64,000 nt of DNA from Calonectria ilicicola (lineage: Eukaryota > Ascomycota > Sordariomycetes > Hypocreales > Nectriaceae). Below the pieces are notes generated by a model that saw only the letters and a program-made list of their open reading frames with translations, was not told the DNA's origin and did no database searches. A program made the position numbers and the translations under genes. Shown here piece after piece: positions 58,070 through 64,000 of the stretch (the stretch's first letter is position 1; each line of letters begins with the position of its first letter). The stretch is from NCBI GenBank assembly GCA_020809705.1, contig CP085827.1, positions 1,984,001 through 2,048,000 on the forward strand, in the 5' to 3' direction.

Positions 58070-60901
58070 ATGAACGATTCAAACCCAAACTCGCCCACAA
58101 CCCCCGACACGGAGTATTCCTCTCCAGATAGCCTGCACCAAAATGGCCAGCTACTCAAGGACTCTCGCTTGTCTGCCAAGCACAAGTTGGCAAAGTTAAG
58201 CTTGAAGGAAAAGGTGTGACACCAGAACATGGGCTTCCTCGGGTACAATTGTCTTAATCTTCCAGGTCTCTCTGCTCACCGCCGCCGACTTTTGGAGAAC
58301 CCAATCAATTCCTGATAAAGGTGTTCCGGCTATTAAAACCACTGATGGCCCGAACGGCGCTCGCGGTGGCATATTTGTCGGCGGAACCAAGGTTAGTTAT
58401 TTATTTCTCATGCCGAACTGTTTATTTCTAAGTCGTATAGGCTGCTCTCTTCCCTTGCGGTGTCTCATTGGCAGCCACGTGGAACAAGCAGCTTCTCTAT
58501 GAAGTCGGGCAGCACCTAGCTGCAGAAACTCGAGCGAGGTCCGCCGACATGCTGCTCGCGCCTACAGTCTGTATGCATCGTCATCCTCTTGGAGGTCGAA
58601 ACTTTGAGTCATTTTCCGAGGACCCCCTCCTTACGGGGAAGCTCGCTGCTCAATACATTAGGGGACTGCAAGATACGGGGGTCGCTGCGACCATCAAACG
58701 TATGATCAACTTGGCGATGACTCGATCATGTCGTGTTAATGATGAACTAGATTTTGTCGCCAATGAACAAGAAACGAATCGCGTAACAATAGATTCCCTC
58801 GTTACTGAGCGAGCTCTCCGCGAAATATATCTCCGACCTTTTGAAATTGCTGTCCGTGAAGCAAACCCGTGGGCCGTGATGACTTCGTACAATAAACTCA
58901 ACGGAATCCACTGCGATCTGAATACGCATACTTTGAAGGACATATTACGTGGAGAATGGGGCTATGACGGGTAAACCCTTTTTTTCTATTACCGTCATTG
59001 GAAGATTTGCTAATATCTTTGGCCAGAACCGTTGTTTCTGACTGGGGTGGCACAAATTCGACGGTTGAGTCCATCCAAGCCGGATGTGACATCGAATTCC
59101 CGCATTCAACTAAATGGCGTTTTGAAAAGATCGTCTCCGCTCTGAACGAGAAAAGGCTCACCATGGAAGAGATAGATCAGGCTGCTGAAAATGTGCTCAC
59201 CTTAGTGAAGCGTCTGAAGGGGGACAACATGTTACCTGAAGAGCCGGAACGAGAAGACGATCGAGAGGAGAGGAGACAACTTATCCGTACAGCAGGCCAT
59301 GAGGGGCTCACGCTTCTCAAGAATGAAGATGACATTCTTCCTCTGTGTCCCAGGTCAACAAAAGTTGCCGTCATTGGTCCCAATGCCAACCGCGCCATCG
59401 CAGGTGGCGGTGGCAGCGCTAGTCTCAACCCTTACTACAACACGATACCCCTTGAAAGCATCCGAAAGCTTTCTGAAAACGACGTTAGTTTTGCACAGGG
59501 CTGTCATATCTACAAGTGGCTTCCGGTAGCCTCCAAATACTGTACAGAAAAATCGGGTAAACCTGGAGTCTCTATAGAATGGTTTTCTGGAGACAAGTTC
59601 CAAGGAGACCCAGTCGTCGTGCAGCGCAGAACCAATACTGATCTCTTCCTCTGGGATTCGGCGCCTCTTAGTGAAGTCGGTCCTGAGTGGTCTGCAATTG
59701 CAACGACGTATTTGACCCCTACCGCCACAGGCAAGCATACCATCAGCTTCATGAGCGTGGGCCCTGGAAAGCTCTATGTTGATGGGAAAGTTGTACTCGA
59801 TCTTTGGGACTGGACTGAAGAGGGAGAGGCCATGTTTGATGGCTCCGTTGATTACCTTGTCGAAGTGGACATGGAGGCTAACAAGCCTGTGGAGCTCAAA
59901 GTCGAAATGACGAACGAGTTGCGACCTATTTCGAAACAAAAACAATTTGGCATTACGCACAAGTACGGAGGGTGCCGTATCGGTTTCAAGGAGCAAGACC
60001 AAGTTGACTACATCCAGGAAGCTGTTGAGACCGCTCAAGCTGCTGATGTAGCAGTTGTGATTGTTGGCGTAGACGCTGAATGGGAATCAGAAGGATATGA
60101 TCGTCAAACAATGGACCTCCCTGTCGATGGGAGTCAGGATCGTCTCATCGAAGCAGTTGTCAAGGCAAATCCGCGAACAATTGTCGTTAACCAATCTGGT
60201 AGCCCGGTCCACATGCCGTGGGTTGATCAAGTGCCTGTCATTATTCAAGGGTGGTATCAAGGCCAAGAGGCAGGCAATGCTCTGGCCGATGTTCTGTTTG
60301 GCATCAAAAACCCAAGCGGAAAATTGCCCGTAAGTTTCCGTCGCCCAGCCCAGTCGCGTTTTTACTCACGGCTTGCCCCTAGGCTACATTTCCAAAGCGC
60401 ATCGAGCATACTCCAGCGTGGCATAATTGGCCAGGCGAAAACCATAAAGTTCTCTACGGCGAAGGCCTTTTCATCGGATACAGACATTACGAGCGCGCCA
60501 AGATCGAGCCTCTATTTCCATTTGGACACGGGCTATCATACACAAAGTTCGAATACGGTCGTCTCGAGGTCTCTCCGCGTACATTGACAGCAAACGGCGC
60601 CATCAAGATCACTCTGGCAATCACCAATATCGGGTCTCGTGCTGGTGCTGAAATCGTTCAAGTGTATGTCCGTGACGAAAAGAGTCGCCTCCCTCGTCCC
60701 GAAAAAGAACTTGTGGCGTTCGAAAAAGTCTTCCTCGACGCCGATGAGACCAAACACATTTCAATCACTCTGGACAAATATGCAGCAGGGTACTATGACG
60801 AGATGATCCCAGGGTGGATTGCAGAGGAAGGCACTTTTAAGGTGCTGATCGGAGCATCCAGCGTAGATATCAGGCAAGTCAAGATAATGCCGTCAAAATA
60901 A
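58070..60901 (+). CDS. Beta-glucosidase, glycoside hydrolase family 3 with PA14 insert
   Basis: Six exons, 58070-58213, 58266-58391, 58441-58699, 58751-58970, 59027-60329 and 60383-60901, give 856 residues. GH3 enzymes hydrolyse terminal beta-D-glucosides. The nucleophile is Asp255 (VVSDWGG), the likely acid/base Glu lies in DAEWESEGYDRQT, and HFVANEQETNR and PFGHGLSYTKF are standard blocks. A PA14 domain is inserted at about residues 390-540 (GVSIEWFSGDKFQGDP to YLVEVDMEANKPVELKVE) and a fibronectin-III-like domain closes the protein. There is no signal peptide, so the enzyme is probably intracellular, as in the PA14-type fungal group. The 51-nt third intron is a multiple of three without stops. 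The upstream frame has no other ATG. Confidence 0.95.
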
Positions 60902-61695
60902 TAACCGTGCTAACAGCTGTAGGCGGGCGGCCCAATTCCAGGTTGAGGAGTCATTTACCTGGGTGTTTTAAGGGAGAGTGGTGGGTTTTAAAGATTGCCG
61001 CAATGAAGAATGATGTGCGTGCAGATGGTTTGGCGCAGCGCATTTACGATTGACTTTGGTTTCCTTCTTGTCACTCACTCTTTTCCACTTTCTAGTTAGT
61101 CTTGGAGACGGGCAACATGGTGATAAAGGTTACATCATGTAGTTTCATGATGAGGGATGTTTGGTGAGTGGGGGCAGTGTTTGATGAAATGCAATTTTTT
61201 GGAATCGTGTCACAAGCAATCGTGAAAGGCCATGTCCCTCAAGCACGCTGTACACGCGGCGTGCCCTCAATGTAAAGATTAATTCATAATCGCCAGCTGC
61301 CTCGTCTTGAAGCATCCAAGCGAAGACAGCTGCCTCTTTGGGTTCTCAGGAAGAGCATTACCAAGGATAAGTAACTATAGGTTGCCCACCAGCAGCGCGA
61401 TTCAGCTACTTGTCCTAAAAGTGTTGTCTGGAGAATGCGCCAGTTGTGTGGCTATCGGAGGTGTGTGTCTCAAGTTTTAATTTTAGTCTGCGTTTTGTTA
61501 GGCACATGTTCAACGGCGCTGAGCACATATGGGCATACCTCGTGGAGTGAGATTGATTATGCCGACGAGCCCCTTGGCACATCGGCAATACCTTTTTCTA
61601 ATTTTTTGGACCTTTCCTTGTCATGTTCCCTGGCCCGTCAGAGGATATATATATTTCGTTTGGTTCATTCATTTCCAAAATCAGATGCCTGTTTC
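60902..61695. other. Intergenic 3' region between convergent genes
   Basis: 794 bases between the GH3 gene (plus) and the Y14 gene (minus). No gene seen; the plus-strand frame at 61435-61968 is mostly antisense to Y14. Confidence 0.55.
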
Positions 61696-62251
61696 TCAGT
61701 CACGCTCCTCGCGCTCCTTGGCCTCGGGACTTCGGCTACGGCTGCGACCTCCTCGTCGACCACCAGCTCGACCACCACGTCCACCCTTGCCTGGAGGGGG
61801 GCGCACAAAGGCAAAGTCGACCTGGACCGTCTGATCAAGCAGCTTGGTCTCGTGGGCGCCATCGATAGCGGCTCGGGCCTCCTCCAGGGTAGTGTATTCG
61901 ATCAAGGCATAACCCTAAGGTGGAATCTCGGGTTAGCAAAAGCGCAAAGTTCTCGGGGCATGCCATGATATGCAGCCGCCAGTATTGCAAGGGGGGTTAG
62001 GATCTCACTTTGACATAACCGCTTCGGCGATCAAGATTCAAGTGCATGTTCTTAATCTCTCCAAAGTCCCCAAACTTGTCCTGAAGAGCCTCCTCATCGG
62101 CCTCCTCGTGGACGTTCGTAACAATGATGATCCAGCCCTCAATGGATCTCACCGCGGTGGCCTTGGTGTGTGTTTGCATGTCCGACTCATTGCGGGGTGC
62201 GGGAGGGGGCGACGCATTTTCGACGTCAATGTCCATCTGTTCGTCGGCCAT
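61696..62251 (-). CDS. RBM8A: Exon junction complex RNA-binding protein Y14 (RBM8A)
   Basis: Exons 62009-62251 and 61696-61914 on the minus strand (94-nt intron) give 153 residues. Y14 pairs with Mago nashi as the core of the exon junction complex deposited upstream of splice junctions. The RRM covers about residues 39-116 with RNP2-like [11 protein letters not shown] and RNP1-like SGYVKGYALIEY, split by the intron, then [16 protein letters not shown]. The C-terminus is an RGG/RS tail ([21 protein letters not shown]). Length and start match orthologues (about 150-175). Its presence fits the intron-rich gene set here. Confidence 0.95.
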
Positions 62252-62981
62252 TTTGATTCAAGGTTGTGCGGTTTCCCGGAGTGTAGAGTGGCTTGGTTAT
62301 TTTGTTCGTCGCAGTAATGATGAAGCTCTTCGCGGGGCACAACGCGGCGCCCAAGGTTGAAAGTGCATGTCACGTGATTCAACCAACTGGGTGACAGTCA
62401 ACCCGTCCTCTAGGGAAACGCCAATCGCCGCGCTTCAATTCGGAAATACCATCAATTACATCTCACAAACGCGTCCTCCCCGCGTATTTTAGTGCTAGCT
62501 TATCGGAGACAATTACAGGGGAGGTGTGTTCGCATTTCTGACAGGGCGTCCGCCAGGGAGTTGTTCTTAAATCCGAAACTTGGAACACTGGCCGGCGTGA
62601 GTCACTCGCCGTAATGGCCGTGGGGCAAAAGACGTCAAGGTTTACGGAATTTCAGGCAGCACATTCACAGGCCTCAGGAGAGCAGCGCGACCGCGCAATC
62701 CATGTGCGCCTCCAGGTGGTGTGAGATCTGGTCGCAGTCACAGAAACATCGAGTCAAGCAGTTTGGTTGCGAACAAATGCGTGTTGTATTGACAACCGAC
62801 ACCGGACGCCGCATAGAGCCGTAGTGCTTCTTCGCACCTCTCCTTTTTCTTGAGGGGGCTCAGCCTATCAAGCGGCCCAATCTAGTCCATCTTCCCATAG
62901 CTGAATCAAGCATCATCGATGAACGGTTTCGCAAGCCAATCTCCCAATACCGATTTCCTTTCACATAGCCGAGGTATTCGC
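62252..62981. other. Y14 promoter region and eS30 3' region
   Basis: 730 bases between two minus-strand genes; promoter and leader of Y14 and the 3' UTR of eS30. No gene seen. Confidence 0.55.
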
Positions 62982-63362
62982 TTAGTTGCCGGGGTTGGGG
63001 TTCATCTGTAGATGGAGTCAGCGCTCCTGTTGCCTTAAGAGTCTTGTTCCATCGGCTCTGCTTACCTTTCTCTTGCCTCCAGTGAGGGTGACGTTGACGA
63101 ATCGTCGGGTGTACTTGAGACGCTTGAGAGCACGGCCCTTGGGGACCTTGGTCTTCTCCTGGGCCTCAACCTGTAGGGCGATATGGTCAGTCATCGGAGT
63201 CGTCGAGGGGCATCGCGGCCATCGAGAGTTATCGAGATGTTCGTACCTTGGGGGTCTGAGACTTGACCTTGCCTGGTAAAATGTCAGCGACAATGAAGCG
63301 CGCGTGGGAAACAGCAGCGTGGACGTACCGGCACGGGCGAGAGATCCGTGAACTTTACCCAT
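62982..63362 (-). CDS. RPS30: 40S ribosomal protein S30 (eS30)
   Basis: Four tiny minus-strand exons, 63329-63362, 63248-63273, 63066-63170 and 62982-63005, code for 62 residues, the standard eS30 length. Spliced, the protein begins MGKVHGSLARAGKVKSQTPK, continues with KGRALKRLKYTRRFVNV and TGGKRK, and ends MNPNPGN. It is a basic component of the small ribosomal subunit. Unlike animal FAU there is no ubiquitin-like fusion, as in other ascomycetes. The exons show why frame-by-frame reading misses it: the open frame runs through the first two introns in a different frame for exon 2. Confidence 0.97.
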
Positions 63363-64000
63363 GATGATAGATTTGCTTGGTGATGTTGTGGATGGTGAGT
63401 CGACGATCGGAACGGAGGCGTACCAAAGAATTTTGGGGAATTTGGCAAATCGCTGAGAGTGTGGGAGAGCTGGAGTCATGTGATGTGAGCCCACGTGAGC
63501 GGGGAGAAGCCCTCGGATATCAATCTTATGTAATCAATGTCTCCACCCAACGGACCAGAACAGGATGAGAGATGTCGGAGACAGCGTGGAATAGTCGAGA
63601 AGAGCAAAAGAAATGCTTGTGGTTGGAGTTGTATCAATGTCTGGTCACAAAAAACCTGCAACTCCTTGTTCGGGTCATGTTAGACCATGTTGCATTATCG
63701 TGCAATACCGTGGCGGGGAAATTGAGGCATACGACAGTGCGATCGTGGCCAAATGTTCAAATTTGCACGAGGGTGTAATGATGAAAGGTTGCCGTACTTT
63801 AGAACTACGGTAGTGTTCAATCTTTTCATCGATATTCATTGCCTTCTTTATCACGTTCTAAAAGATCATGTGCCTAAATTTACGCTCTCTGGCCAGTGAA
63901 TCGCTGAAGTATGCTACTTGAACTCAGGGCAGCCTGCCACTCCGATACCCGGGACCTGGTCACGCTGCAGGATCTCTTAGCAAATGTAACTCTGCACCGC
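63363..64000. other. Upstream flank of the eS30 gene
   Basis: 638 bases with the eS30 promoter and leader; a CACGTG E-box-like element lies near 63492. No further gene seen before the window ends. Confidence 0.5.

Noticed and set aside
61435..61968. 177-codon plus-strand frame opposite Y14
   Set aside because: It starts at a weak position and its second half is simply antisense to the RGG/RS tail and RRM of Y14, where codon bias leaves the opposite strand open.

Overview
This window is nuclear DNA of a filamentous ascomycete, most likely a sordariomycete and probably of the order Hypocreales. The evidence is many short spliceosomal introns (mostly 46-115 nt) with GTRNGY donors and CTAAC-like branch sites, together with fungal families: a Zn2Cys6 regulator, a LysM effector-like protein, a CE5 cutinase, a Pal1 morphology protein and a PA14-bearing GH3 beta-glucosidase. 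Order-level placement is inferred from recognised proteins, not from a search. All gene models were spliced by eye and checked for reading phase at every junction.

Left part (about 1-25.5 kb) looks accessory. It is gene-sparse and carries mostly secreted or niche-specific genes: a GPI-anchor-type CE5 cutinase, a secreted FAD-linked (BBE-type) oxidoreductase, a Zn2Cys6 regulator divergent from a short-chain dehydrogenase, a second NAD(P)-binding protein, a secreted M14 zinc carboxypeptidase, a two-LysM secreted protein with a possible decayed LysM fragment nearby, and an unusual subtilisin-like protein with no signal peptide and Glu at the catalytic Asp position. From 20.4 to 25.5 kb there is little coding sequence: one weak small gene model, decayed-looking open frames, a perfect hairpin, an imperfect direct repeat and a very AT-rich block.

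Right part (25.5-64 kb) is core genome: an abscission-checkpoint (ZFYVE19/ANCHR-like) zinc-finger protein, an LMBR1-type lysosomal/vacuolar cobalamin transporter, CFT1 (CPSF160), Pal1, the U6 snRNA 3' phosphodiesterase USB1, the CDK subunit CKS1, the ER thiol oxidase ERO1, an orphan Ser/Pro-rich protein, a DUF202 membrane protein, an intracellular GH3 beta-glucosidase, the exon-junction protein Y14/RBM8A and ribosomal protein eS30. Several of these are separated by 2-4 kb of microsatellite-rich non-coding DNA, long for an ascomycete.

Functionally, the left half fits interaction with a host or decaying polymer (ester hydrolysis, chitin binding, protein and peptide digestion, small-molecule oxidation/reduction under a local regulator). 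The right half covers RNA 3'-end processing, U6 maturation, the exon junction complex, translation, ER oxidative folding, cell cycle and cell shape. I did not find a clear previously undescribed system. The best leads are the subtilase with altered active site, the regulator-centred redox cluster with a CGG inverted repeat in its divergent promoter, the stop-free 51-nt intron that interrupts a GH3 catalytic-domain motif, paired UPR-element-like sites upstream of ERO1, and the long non-coding blocks around CKS1 and ERO1.
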